Positions 1-6,089 of a stretch of DNA of 9,010 nucleotides are shown piece by piece; the stretch's first letter is position 1, and each line of letters opens with the position of its first letter. The translations under genes were made by a program, and so were the position numbers. Origin of the DNA: Thermoplasmata archaeon. GTDB taxonomy: Archaea; Thermoplasmatota; E2; UBA202; JdFR-43. The notes under the pieces are model-generated. The model did no database searches. It had not been told where the DNA came from and worked only from the letters and a program-made list of their open reading frames with translations. Where the stretch lies: positions 1 through 9,010 of the forward strand of contig JAGGXG010000069.1 of NCBI GenBank assembly GCA_021163175.1, written 5' to 3'.

Positions 1-107
1 ATGAAAAATTTTGCTATTGAAATGTAAAATGTTCCATTAGAAACAGATTTTATCAATATTCACAAGATAAAATAAGATATCACGAAATCACAGGAATATC
101 CTATGGC
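1..107. other. AT-rich left edge without a supported gene
   Basis: The first 27 nt read ATG...TAA in frame 1 (MKNFAIEM then stop). This could be the last codons of a gene entering from the left or chance. Beyond this, 28-107 is AT-rich, with no open frame, RNA or repeat that I can support. Confidence 0.4.
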
Positions 108-204
108 TGAAACTCGTTTCAAACCATTGTGCAAAATTTTTGCACAACATTAAAAAAATTTATTAAAAACAATACTTTGATAATTGTTATACATTGTCAA
201 TGTA
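108..204. promoter_or_regulatory. Cluster of three inverted repeats upstream of the metallopeptidase gene
   Basis: Three short dyads lie within 100 nt. Positions 108-113 (TGAAAC) and 116-121 (GTTTCA) are a 6-bp inverted repeat with a 2-nt centre. Positions 127-136 (TTGTGCAAAA) and 138-147 (TTTTGCACAA) are a perfect 10-bp inverted repeat around one T. Positions 190-196 (TACATTG) and 198-204 (CAATGTA) are a perfect 7-bp inverted repeat, again around one T. The second and third flank the best TATA-like box (159-168), and the third falls where transcription would start. That arrangement suits operators for dimeric DNA-binding proteins. The regulatory role is inferred, since AT-rich DNA produces some dyads by chance; the 10-bp one is the hardest to dismiss. 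Confidence 0.45.
159..168 (+). promoter_or_regulatory. Candidate TATA box for the secreted metallopeptidase gene
   Basis: The stretch TTTATTAAAA resembles an archaeal TATA element. With the usual spacing of about 26 nt, transcription would start near 189, giving a leader of about 70 nt before the ATG at 261. This differs from the other genes in the window, whose TATA-like boxes sit 20-26 nt from the start codon. The assignment is only suggestive because the surrounding 150-170 stretch is A/T-rich throughout. Confidence 0.35.
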
Positions 205-205
205 A

Positions 206-247
206 CGGGCCGGGCGAAATGATAAAGGAACCCCACCCGGCGGGGTC
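206..247 (+). promoter_or_regulatory. GC-rich foldable 5' leader element next to the ribosome binding site
   Basis: This block of about 40 nt is strikingly GC-rich inside an AT-rich leader. GCCGGG (209-214) can pair with CCCGGC (236-241) around a 21-nt loop. Alternatively, CCCC (231-234) can pair with GGGG (242-245) around a 7-nt loop. The two pairings compete sterically. The block ends about 4 nt before the AGGAGG Shine-Dalgarno at 251-256, so the fold could influence ribosome access to the metallopeptidase mRNA. It does not match any riboswitch class I recognise. The pairing is visible in the sequence; the regulatory role is inference. Confidence 0.4.
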
Positions 248-250
248 GAA

Positions 251-256
251 AGGAGG
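251..256 (+). promoter_or_regulatory. Shine-Dalgarno sequence that fixes the metallopeptidase start
   Basis: AGGAGG lies 4 nt before the ATG at 261. The open frame continues upstream to 129, but that extension has no coding character and begins inside an inverted repeat. The ATG at 261 is followed directly by a typical signal peptide. Together these settle the start at 261. Confidence 0.8.
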
Positions 257-260
257 CAAG

Positions 261-3200
261 ATGAAAAGGGCTTTGGCTATAGGAATAATACTGCTATTTA
301 TAGCGAGTAGTATATCGATAAGCAATGAGGCAGGACAGGAAAAAATAAAAAATGGGGATAGGAGAAAAATATACCAATGGATGGAAGCGGGAATAAAGGC
401 TGATTATGCCACAGATATGAGTAATGTGAGTATCGATTCCACCGCTTTTGCCACCATCGTTGATGGACAGGTTTTTCACATTTATGAGGGTTTGCCATGG
501 TGTTTGTATGTGACAGCATATTGGGATCCTCCGCAGGGTCAGCCCATATGTATCTGGGTGGATCTTAACACCCTGCCCGAGGGCGCCCGCATAATTCCAG
601 AAGGTTGTAGCTGTGGCATTGATAGCGTTACAATTACTTTGGAATGGACGCCTGCCATCAGTCAGGCTGGCACCTATGTAATTCGTTTCTACGTAGGCTA
701 CGAGTGTTATCAAGCTTATTCATACTTCGATATAACAGTGATTGTGGAGCCATACGTCCCTACACCCACTGAAACTTTCAGAATCTGTGCCGAAGAAGAA
801 TTTGTCCTCAATGTCACTGCATACTGGGAGCCGCCGCAACCCGAGAAGCTTATATGCCTTTGGATTTATGAACCCAGTTTGCCAGAAGGTGCAACTTTTG
901 ATGAATGCCATTGCGATTACGGCTCTGTCACCAGCACACTTCGATGGACTCCTAGCAGTGAGCAAGTAGGTGAGTATATTGTCACTTTTCTTGCCGGTGA
1001 AGATTGCGGCTACTATACATTCCCATTTTCAATAGAAATTATAGTTGAAATATGTGACACCGAGCCGCCTGTTGTTGTTATTGAATATCCTGAGGATGGA
1101 GCAACATTTACAGAACCAAATATAACTGCCTGGGGCTATGTCACCGATAATGTTGGTGTTGTTTCATTTGGCTATACTCATGAATGGGAAGGTGGCAGAA
1201 GAGGAAGCAGTTGGCCTCTGGATGAACCAACTACAAATTATCCCTTCGAGATTCAATTAACGTTGCATGAAGGATGGAATAGGATAAAAGTATATGCCAC
1301 TGATGCCACTGGAAATAATGGAAGTGATGAGGAAACGATTTATTACGTTGTGGATACTACTCCCCCAGTCATAGAAAAAATAAAACCAATAAATGGAATT
1401 TACGTAAATGATAGGCAGATAATGCCTTTCATATTTCCTGTGGTAATAGGGGGTATAACAGTTGAAGTAAATGTAATAGATAATGAGTCAGGTGTTAAAA
1501 AGGTTGATTTTTATATAGATGATAATATAAAAGCTGGAGATACAGTAGAGCCCTATGCATGGAAATGGGGAGGAACTTACTTTGGGCTGCATACAATAAA
1601 AATTGTTGCATACGATAATGCAGGTAACTATGGCGAACATGAAGAAAAAGTGTTTATCATAAACTGGAAAGGAGAAACAACAAAGATACCGAGACCTGTT
1701 ATAACCTCACCCATAGACAAACAAGCAGTTGGAGGAATGGTAAGAATAAACGTGACAGAAGAAGAAAATGCCACAGATATATCTTACTGCAGGTTCAGCT
1801 ATTTTGATGGCGAAAAATGGATTGAAATAGATACAGATTATGGATATGTTGTTGATGCTGCCATTTATAGGGGAGGATGGTTTGTGTGGTGGGATACCAG
1901 TGATCTATCAACCGGTTACTATAAAATAAGAGCCGAAATGGAGAATAGCGAGGGCTACATTGGTTATGACGAAATAGAGCTTTATGTAGAAAGATCTCCG
2001 GTTATTGTTGTAGATATTGTAGAATATGATCCAGAAACTGGAAGAACAGTGTTTGATGCAAGTGGAAGTTATGACCCAGACGGAGAGATAACAAACGTAT
2101 ATTGGACTTTCTGGACATATCCAAATGTAACAAATATATCTGGATTTAGAGTTGAATATGTTTATCCTGGAAACTATACTTTTTCAGTAAAATTAGTGGA
2201 TAACTTAGGAGTGATTTCAACGGGTCTCTTCTTTGATATGAAAGGAACAGCGGAGAAGAATTTCGCTGTAGAATTTCAGGAAATTCATAAGAAAATAAGT
2301 GTATTAGACAAAATTGTAAAAGAAAAAGAAAATATATTAAAGAAGATAAAAGAACAACCTGGTGCATGGGAATTAAATTTCTCCATTGGCTCAATTAAGA
2401 ATGCTATCGAGTGTTTACAGTGGAGCAGAGGTTGGTTAAAAGATGCTATCTGGTGGCAAAAATATGGAAACGAGAAAGAAGAAAAGAAATGCGTAGGTCA
2501 GGCAAAGGAAAAGACAGATTTGGCAGCCGAATGGCTAAAAAAATCAATTAAGGATTTAAAAAATGCAACGGGTAAGATAAAAGATGCTACCATAAAAAAA
2601 CAATTAGAAAATAATATCGAAAAATTAAAGAAAATCTATATCCAAATTGTCTGTTTATCTGCAAAAATATGGATAATTGAAGAAATAGGGGCAACTACTC
2701 ATGGTGCAGAGATACCCATGCCTAAAGATATTTGGATAGGCAAGGGAGGATCGTACTATCGTATGAGTAATCAATCTATTCACATAGATAAGGATCATGT
2801 TTATTGCCATGATGTAATCTTACATGAATTTGATCACCATTTTATGTATAAAAAGAATTACAAGAAATCTTTACCAGGTGGATCACATGATTTCTGTAAA
2901 AAATCTAGTAAAAAAATGGCATGGAGTGAAGGATGGGCCCACTTTTCATCATGTGCAAAACGGAATAGCCCTATCTTTAGCGATCCCAAATGGAGAGGAG
3001 ATGATTCGGACATAGAAAATATGAAATCGGCAGGTCCTGACGGTAAGTGGGGAACCGCTGATGATTATGATTGTCCCAGCGCTGCAAATAAGGGAGATGA
3101 GGCTGAAGCATCTATTGCTGGAATACTTTGGGATCTATATGATGATACACCCAATGAAAAGGATGCCGCTGGCAAGAAGTTTGATCAGGTATCCCTTCCT

Positions 3201-3371
3201 TTCAAAACTATTGTTGAAGCGATGAATATTAAAAAAACAGCTACTAATCAGGGAGATATACACGATTTTTATAATAGATTAAAAAATGTGTTAATCAAGG
3301 AAGGAAAATGGAATGCAGATTTGGAAAAGAAAATAAGAGATATCTTTCTCAACCATGGTGTTACTCCATAA
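261..3371 (+). CDS. Secreted multidomain Ig/PKD protein with C-terminal gluzincin-like metallopeptidase domain
   Basis: This 1036-residue protein begins with a Sec-type signal peptide (basic MKR, hydrophobic residues 4-20). Two related cysteine-rich Ig-like repeats follow (about 67-163 and 170-263), each with a CxC pair (C116/C118, C216/C218) and a matching later cysteine (C149, C249). Next come Ig-like modules at about 269-364 and 367-468, another beta module at about 478-577, and a PKD-like domain at about 580-655 (core FDASGSYDPDG). A lysine-rich helical segment covers about 667-808. The catalytic region has HEFDH at 855-859 (H855 and H859 zinc ligands, E856 the general base) and SEGWAH at 889-894, where E890 is the likely third ligand. 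A calcium-site-like GPDGKWGTADD (925-935) precedes AEASIAGILWDLYDD, which resembles a segment seen in other EGWA-type peptidases. The protein probably degrades or remodels extracellular proteins or surface polymers. No C-terminal membrane anchor is visible. Domain types are confident; the substrate is unknown, and an adhesin with a peptidase-like domain is the alternative. Confidence 0.8.
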   Translation: MKRALAIGIILLFIASSISISNEAGQEKIKNGDRRKIYQWMEAGIKADYATDMSNVSIDSTAFATIVDGQVFHIYEGLPWCLYVTAYWDPPQGQPICIWVDLNTLPEGARIIPEGCSCGIDSVTITLEWTPAISQAGTYVIRFYVGYECYQAYSYFDITVIVEPYVPTPTETFRICAEEEFVLNVTAYWEPPQPEKLICLWIYEPSLPEGATFDECHCDYGSVTSTLRWTPSSEQVGEYIVTFLAGEDCGYYTFPFSIEIIVEICDTEPPVVVIEYPEDGATFTEPNITAWGYVTDNVGVVSFGYTHEWEGGRRGSSWPLDEPTTNYPFEIQLTLHEGWNRIKVYATDATGNNGSDEETIYYVVDTTPPVIEKIKPINGIYVNDRQIMPFIFPVVIGGITVEVNVIDNESGVKKVDFYIDDNIKAGDTVEPYAWKWGGTYFGLHTIKIVAYDNAGNYGEHEEKVFIINWKGETTKIPRPVITSPIDKQAVGGMVRINVTEEENATDISYCRFSYFDGEKWIEIDTDYGYVVDAAIYRGGWFVWWDTSDLSTGYYKIRAEMENSEGYIGYDEIELYVERSPVIVVDIVEYDPETGRTVFDASGSYDPDGEITNVYWTFWTYPNVTNISGFRVEYVYPGNYTFSVKLVDNLGVISTGLFFDMKGTAEKNFAVEFQEIHKKISVLDKIVKEKENILKKIKEQPGAWELNFSIGSIKNAIECLQWSRGWLKDAIWWQKYGNEKEEKKCVGQAKEKTDLAAEWLKKSIKDLKNATGKIKDATIKKQLENNIEKLKKIYIQIVCLSAKIWIIEEIGATTHGAEIPMPKDIWIGKGGSYYRMSNQSIHIDKDHVYCHDVILHEFDHHFMYKKNYKKSLPGGSHDFCKKSSKKMAWSEGWAHFSSCAKRNSPIFSDPKWRGDDSDIENMKSAGPDGKWGTADDYDCPSAANKGDEAEASIAGILWDLYDDTPNEKDAAGKKFDQVSLPFKTIVEAMNIKKTATNQGDIHDFYNRLKNVLIKEGKWNADLEKKIRDIFLNHGVTP
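501..1049 (+). repeat. Tandem duplication of a cysteine-rich Ig-like module
   Basis: The encoded residues 81-163 and 182-263 are clear copies. Both have VTAYW(D/E)PP, then (I/L)C(I/L)W, LPEGA, a CxC motif, S(V)T..L.WTP, a G.Y(I/V) strand and a cysteine 33 residues after the first cysteine of the CxC. The conserved cysteine spacing suggests disulfides within each module, fitting an extracellular protein. The copies have diverged considerably, so this is a domain duplication rather than a recent DNA repeat. Confidence 0.75.
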
Positions 3372-3420
3372 AGCCGCAATAGATGAGCAAAAGATATGGA
3401 TATTCAATATATAACAACCC

Positions 3421-3464
3421 TTTTCCCATCTTTATTTTATATTTTATCTCATCATCTTTTCATC
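3421..3464 (+). terminator. Pyrimidine/T-rich terminator-like tract after the metallopeptidase gene
   Basis: About 50 nt after the TAA at 3369-3371, the + strand carries several T runs (TTTTCCC, TTTATTTTATATTTTAT, CATCTTTTCAT). Archaeal termination commonly uses such T-tracts without a hairpin. The placement between two genes with separate promoters fits transcript-end formation. Confidence 0.45.
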
Positions 3465-3497
3465 AGATTCTGACCCTTTCATCACCTTTCAGCAATT

Positions 3498-3532
3498 TTA
3501 ATGCAGCATTAATATATAAAGCATGCTTTATA
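3498..3532 (+). promoter_or_regulatory. Promoter of the zinc-ribbon gene built from two abutting palindromes
   Basis: TATATAAA at 3513-3520 is a strong TATA-like box, centred 20 nt before the ATG at 3536, so the transcript is probably leaderless or nearly so. A perfect palindrome, TTAATGC-A-GCATTAA, occupies 3498-3512, directly upstream. A second perfect 18-bp palindrome, TATAAAGCATGCTTTATA (3515-3532), overlaps the TATA box itself. Such placement would let a dimeric regulator compete with TBP/TFB binding. The dyads are plain in the sequence; the regulation is inferred. Confidence 0.6.
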
Positions 3533-3535
3533 AGT

Positions 3536-3721
3536 ATGAAATATTGTCCAGTTTGCGGTTCAAGCAATGTTGAATGGTTGCTCCCTCAAACATGGAGCGT
3601 ATGGTATTGTAAGGATTGCGGTTATATCGGAAGCTTGATTATAGAAGATGGAAAGCTTGCTGAACAGCTGAGAAAGGAATGGGAGGAAAAGTTAAAGAGA
3701 GAGAAGGATTCCAGCGATTAA
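3536..3721 (+). CDS. Small zinc-ribbon protein (61 aa)
   Basis: The protein has a single zinc ribbon: C4-P-V-C7-G near the N-terminus and C25-K-D-C28-G, 18 residues later, followed by a charged helical tail (about residues 38-61). The start was placed at the ATG at 3536 rather than further upstream because the zinc ribbon begins right after this methionine and a strong TATA box sits about 20 nt before it. Small archaeal proteins of this type often bind nucleic acid or protein partners, but no specific function can be given. Its last 30 nt overlap the end of the convergent EamA gene. The palindromic promoter suggests regulated, perhaps self-regulated, expression. Confidence 0.75.
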   Translation: MKYCPVCGSSNVEWLLPQTWSVWYCKDCGYIGSLIIEDGKLAEQLRKEWEEKLKREKDSSD

Positions 3722-4102
3722 AGCAAATATTATTCCAATCCAGTTTTCAAGGGAGAGCTTTTCTTTTAAAAATATGACGCTTAAAACAACAGTTATTAAG
3801 GGATATAAAGCTGTAAAAGAAACAACTATGCTTGCTTTTTCTTTTTCCAACGCAATATACCATATTATCGAACCACTTATACCAAGAGCAGTTGCAACCA
3901 TTACATAGAATACCCCTCTCTGTATTTTTAATGATGCATTGGGAATCAAAAAAGATATGATGAGGATGCTTATTAAAATGGCGATTCCGTTATTCCATAT
4001 CAATGCTTCTTTTATTCCTATTTGCTCTACTCCTATCTTAAATAAAAAAGCCCATAACCCCCAGAGAAAAATGACCAGTATGCTCAGCAATATTGTTTTC
4101 AT
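3692..4102 (-). CDS. Half-size EamA/DMT-family transporter (136 aa)
   Basis: This is a small, very hydrophobic membrane protein with about five predicted transmembrane helices (residues 3-22, 33-53, 62-82, 90-112, 118-136). The C-terminal stretch with ALYPLITVVLSVIFLKEK followed by WIGIIFALIAGILL is typical of the EamA domain of the drug/metabolite transporter superfamily. Full-length members have two such domains (about 300 residues). A single-domain form would be expected to work as a dimer. The substrate is unknown. The start ATG overlaps the stop of the upstream DUF5611-like gene by 4 nt (ATGA), indicating translational coupling in a two-gene operon. The 3' end runs 30 nt into the convergent zinc-ribbon gene. 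Confidence 0.8.
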   Translation of the reverse strand: MKTILLSILVIFLWGLWAFLFKIGVEQIGIKEALIWNNGIAILISILIISFLIPNASLKIQRGVFYVMVATALGISGSIIWYIALEKEKASIVVSFTALYPLITVVLSVIFLKEKLSLENWIGIIFALIAGILLSL

Positions 4103-4389
4103 TTCATTGCTTCCTTCTCAAGCAATTTTCTTCTTTCTTTCGCGGTTCTTCCAGTGGCTTCATACAAAAATTGATTCCATTTTTTTATTGCCTCGTAATC
4201 ATCTCTCACCTCTGATGGCGGGGTTATATCCACAATAAGGTTGTTTCCTTCTTTTTTCATATATATTTTTCCTATTGAATCCACAACAAATTCGATGCCT
4301 TCATTAACATCTCCTTTAACGCCAAAGTATTTGTCGAGTAGCATATTTATATCTGCTTTATGCCCCCTCTTTATAGAATAATTTCTCAT
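4099..4389 (-). CDS. Small conserved archaeal protein, DUF5611-like (96 aa)
   Basis: This soluble protein of 96 residues begins RNYSIKRGHKADINMLLDKYFG and continues with short beta strands (EFVVDSIGKIYMKKEGNNLIVDITP) and a charged C-terminal helix containing KKWNQFLYEATGRTAKERRKLLEKE. The N-terminal KRGH signature and overall layout fit the archaeal DUF5611 family from memory, which I could not confirm by a search. No catalytic or metal-binding motif is obvious. It starts at the ATG at 4389, downstream of an AT box shared with the divergent pyrH gene, and is coupled by a 4-nt overlap to the following EamA gene. Function is unknown. Confidence 0.65.
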   Translation of the reverse strand: MRNYSIKRGHKADINMLLDKYFGVKGDVNEGIEFVVDSIGKIYMKKEGNNLIVDITPPSEVRDDYEAIKKWNQFLYEATGRTAKERRKLLEKEAMK

Positions 4390-4408
4390 GAAGGAAAAAC
4401 CAAAATGT

Positions 4409-4427
4409 TATTAAAAATTTTTTAATA
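4409..4427. promoter_or_regulatory. Shared bidirectional TATA region between DUF5611-like and pyrH operons
   Basis: The 45-nt gap between the divergent start codons (4389 minus, 4435 plus) contains TATTAAAAA followed by TTTTTTAATA, an inverted repeat with one extra T. Read on either strand it gives a TTAAAAA/TTTTTAAT box about 20-29 nt from the start codon. One element can therefore place TBP for both operons, and both transcripts would be almost leaderless. Confidence 0.55.
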
Positions 4428-4434
4428 GCAGGAT

Positions 4435-5082
4435 ATGAAGATTGTTGTCTCATTGGGCGGTTCATTGCTTTATCCTTTGAATGAGGAATATATACAAAAG
4501 GTGGCAAACTTCATCAAAAATTGTAATGAAGAGCTTTACATAGTTACGGGAGGAGGAAAAATTGCAAGAGAATATATCTCAATGGCAAGAAAATCTGGGG
4601 TGAGTGAGAGATATCTTGATAGAATTGGAATAGCAGTAACAAGAATAAACGCCATGTTGCTGGCCTCATATTTCAAAAAGAGGGTCCCATGCAGCATAGA
4701 AGCAGCATCAAAAATGGCGCCGCCAGTTATCATGGGCGGGACAACGCCTGGGCATTCAACTGATGCTGTGGCGGCCAAACTTGCGAGCGTGGTTAAAGCT
4801 GATTTGCTTGTAATTGCAACAGATGTGGATGGAATATATGATAGGGATCCAAAAAAGCACAGCAATGTGAGTATGTTTGAAAAGATTGGTATCGATGAAT
4901 TGCAAAAAATAGCAGGCAGAGGATGGAAAAAAGCTGGGGCAAATGTTGTTATCGATGCCATAGCATGTCGTGTTATAAAAAGGGCGAGGATAAAAACCAT
5001 TGTTTTGAATGGCAGAAATTTAAAACAATTGGAAAATGCTATATATGGGAGGCAATTTAAAGGAACGGAGATAATAGTATGA
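4435..5082 (+). CDS. pyrH: UMP kinase, archaeal type
   Basis: This cytoplasmic enzyme phosphorylates UMP to UDP with ATP in pyrimidine nucleotide synthesis. The 215-residue protein belongs to the amino-acid-kinase fold: GGSLL at 8-12, GGGK at 39-42, the nucleotide-binding GGTTPGHSTDA (101-111), and ATDVDGIYDRDP (128-139) are the family hallmarks. AGANVVID (167-174) and KTIVLNGR (187-194) complete the typical archaeal PyrH C-terminus. Length is close to the usual figure of about 220-225 residues. No key residue looks missing. The start ATG lies about 20 nt from an AT box, suggesting a leaderless mRNA. The stop overlaps the DUF2116 start by 4 nt (ATGA), so the two genes are probably co-translated. 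Confidence 0.93.
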   Translation: MKIVVSLGGSLLYPLNEEYIQKVANFIKNCNEELYIVTGGGKIAREYISMARKSGVSERYLDRIGIAVTRINAMLLASYFKKRVPCSIEAASKMAPPVIMGGTTPGHSTDAVAAKLASVVKADLLVIATDVDGIYDRDPKKHSNVSMFEKIGIDELQKIAGRGWKKAGANVVIDAIACRVIKRARIKTIVLNGRNLKQLENAIYGRQFKGTEIIV

Positions 5083-5267
5083 CGGTGATACCACCCCACA
5101 ACCATTGCATCATATGCGGTAAGGCAATTCCTGCTGGCAAGAAATTTTGCTCTGAAAAATGCAAGCAGGAATATGAAAGAATGGTGAAACGAAGGAAGCT
5201 TTACGTTTATTTGATGTATCTTGCCCTAGCTTTGCTTCTAATGATTCTTTTTGTAAGTTATCGGTAA
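5079..5267 (+). CDS. DUF2116-type zinc-ribbon membrane protein (62 aa)
   Basis: An N-terminal treble-clef-like zinc ribbon, PPHNHC-IIC-G (C10, C13) with FC-SEKC (C24, C28), is followed by a basic linker and one transmembrane helix (about 41-61) ending at the C-terminus. This layout, with H7 and H9 before the first cysteine, matches the archaeal DUF2116 Zn-ribbon family. The basic stretch before the helix (KRRK, 37-40) predicts that the zinc ribbon faces the cytoplasm with the tail in the membrane. Function is unknown. It is translationally coupled to pyrH, and its last 10 nt overlap the end of the convergent speE-like gene. Confidence 0.85.
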   Translation: MTVIPPHNHCIICGKAIPAGKKFCSEKCKQEYERMVKRRKLYVYLMYLALALLLMILFVSYR

Positions 5268-6073
5268 TCATGCAACATTTCTTTCATCCAGTTTGGTAGA
5301 GCAAATGCAGCCATATGCATCTCCACATTGTAATGTCGGGTCTTTATTTTTCTTTCTTCATATCTCTTCCTTATTTCATCTTCATTCAATTCATAATCGC
5401 CAGCTATCATGAAACTCCATAAGCCAGATGGATAGCTCGGCATGTGTGAAATGTAAAATCTTCTATTTTTCAAAAAGGCTGAATTTTTCACTATTGCTTT
5501 AAAATAATCCTGCTGGAAAAACGGAGACTGGCTCTGCGTGACCATTATATCTGCCATACTCATAACCGCTTCATAGAATTGTCTGCTTGCAATATGGCTG
5601 CTGAAAATGTTCGGGTCTGTGCCATCAACAATAACAACATCAAAATGCTCCTCGCAATTTTTAACGAATTCTATGCCATCTTCATAAACAATATTCACCC
5701 TTTCATCATTCAGAGCTCCATTATCTATGCCTACATATTCCTTGCATTTTTCAACAACATTGGCATCGATCTCAACAACTGTAACGCTGCTTGGCCCATG
5801 CTTCAGAGCCTCGCGGGCAGCGCCGCCGTCGCCCCCACCTATTATTAGCACTTTTCTTGGTGAGAGATGCATCATCATTGGCACATGAACAAGCATTTCA
5901 TGATACATCATTTCATCTCTTTCCGTAAATTGGATTTTTCCGTCCAAGACGAGCATTTTTCCCAAAGATGTTGAATAAATTTCTATTTTCTGGAATGTTT
6001 CTCCTTCGTATAATTTTTTATCCGCCCTTATCATGAAACCTGTGCCATCATGCCTTTCAATAAACCAGTCCAT
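5258..6073 (-). CDS. speE: Spermidine synthase-family aminopropyltransferase
   Basis: The protein would transfer an aminopropyl group from decarboxylated S-adenosylmethionine to a diamine or agmatine-type acceptor in polyamine synthesis. In 271 residues it shows VLDGKIQFTERDE (42-54), YHEMLVHVP (57-65), the nucleotide-binding GGGDGGAAREALKHG (79-93), VEID (100-103), EDG (131-133) and PSYPSGLWSF (212-221), all SpeE hallmarks. The catalytic aspartate is expected at D150 or D153, in DGTDP (150-154). The loop after it reads NIFSSHI rather than the common VGPAE-type sequence, and TQSQSP (179-184) has Q where E is usual, so acceptor specificity may differ. The start was placed at the ATG at 6073. 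The upstream extension to 6163 lies inside the helicase gene, whereas a TTTAAATA box lies 23 nt before this ATG. Any ADC/AdoMetDC partner is outside the window. Confidence 0.9.
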   Translation of the reverse strand: MDWFIERHDGTGFMIRADKKLYEGETFQKIEIYSTSLGKMLVLDGKIQFTERDEMMYHEMLVHVPMMMHLSPRKVLIIGGGDGGAAREALKHGPSSVTVVEIDANVVEKCKEYVGIDNGALNDERVNIVYEDGIEFVKNCEEHFDVVIVDGTDPNIFSSHIASRQFYEAVMSMADIMVTQSQSPFFQQDYFKAIVKNSAFLKNRRFYISHMPSYPSGLWSFMIAGDYELNEDEIRKRYEERKIKTRHYNVEMHMAAFALPNWMKEMLHDYR

Positions 6074-6089
6074 GAAAGAAATGTTTTTT

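Noticed and set aside
81..125. Possible CRISPR-repeat-like sequence containing GAAAC and GTTTC
   Set aside because: Only one copy is present, with no second repeat or regular spacers in the window; it is better described as a short inverted repeat.
206..245. H-type pseudoknot formed by both GC stems at once
   Set aside because: The two stems would have no linker between 241 and 242, so simultaneous formation looks sterically unfavourable; competing hairpins are more likely.
129..260. N-terminal extension of the metallopeptidase frame from 129
   Set aside because: It starts in a palindrome and reads through the structured leader. The ATG at 261 has a Shine-Dalgarno and a signal peptide.
294..713. 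Antisense open frame of 139 codons under the metallopeptidase gene
   Set aside because: It lies fully opposite the well-supported Ig-like coding region, has no recognisable domain, and is explained as a shadow frame.
3383..3535. Longer start for the small zinc-ribbon protein (112 aa form)
   Set aside because: The extension runs through the T-rich terminator-like tract and the promoter palindromes and contains low-complexity hydrophobic translation.
4536..5105. Antisense open frame of 189 codons opposite pyrH
   Set aside because: pyrH is unmistakable on the + strand, and the antisense translation has no family features.
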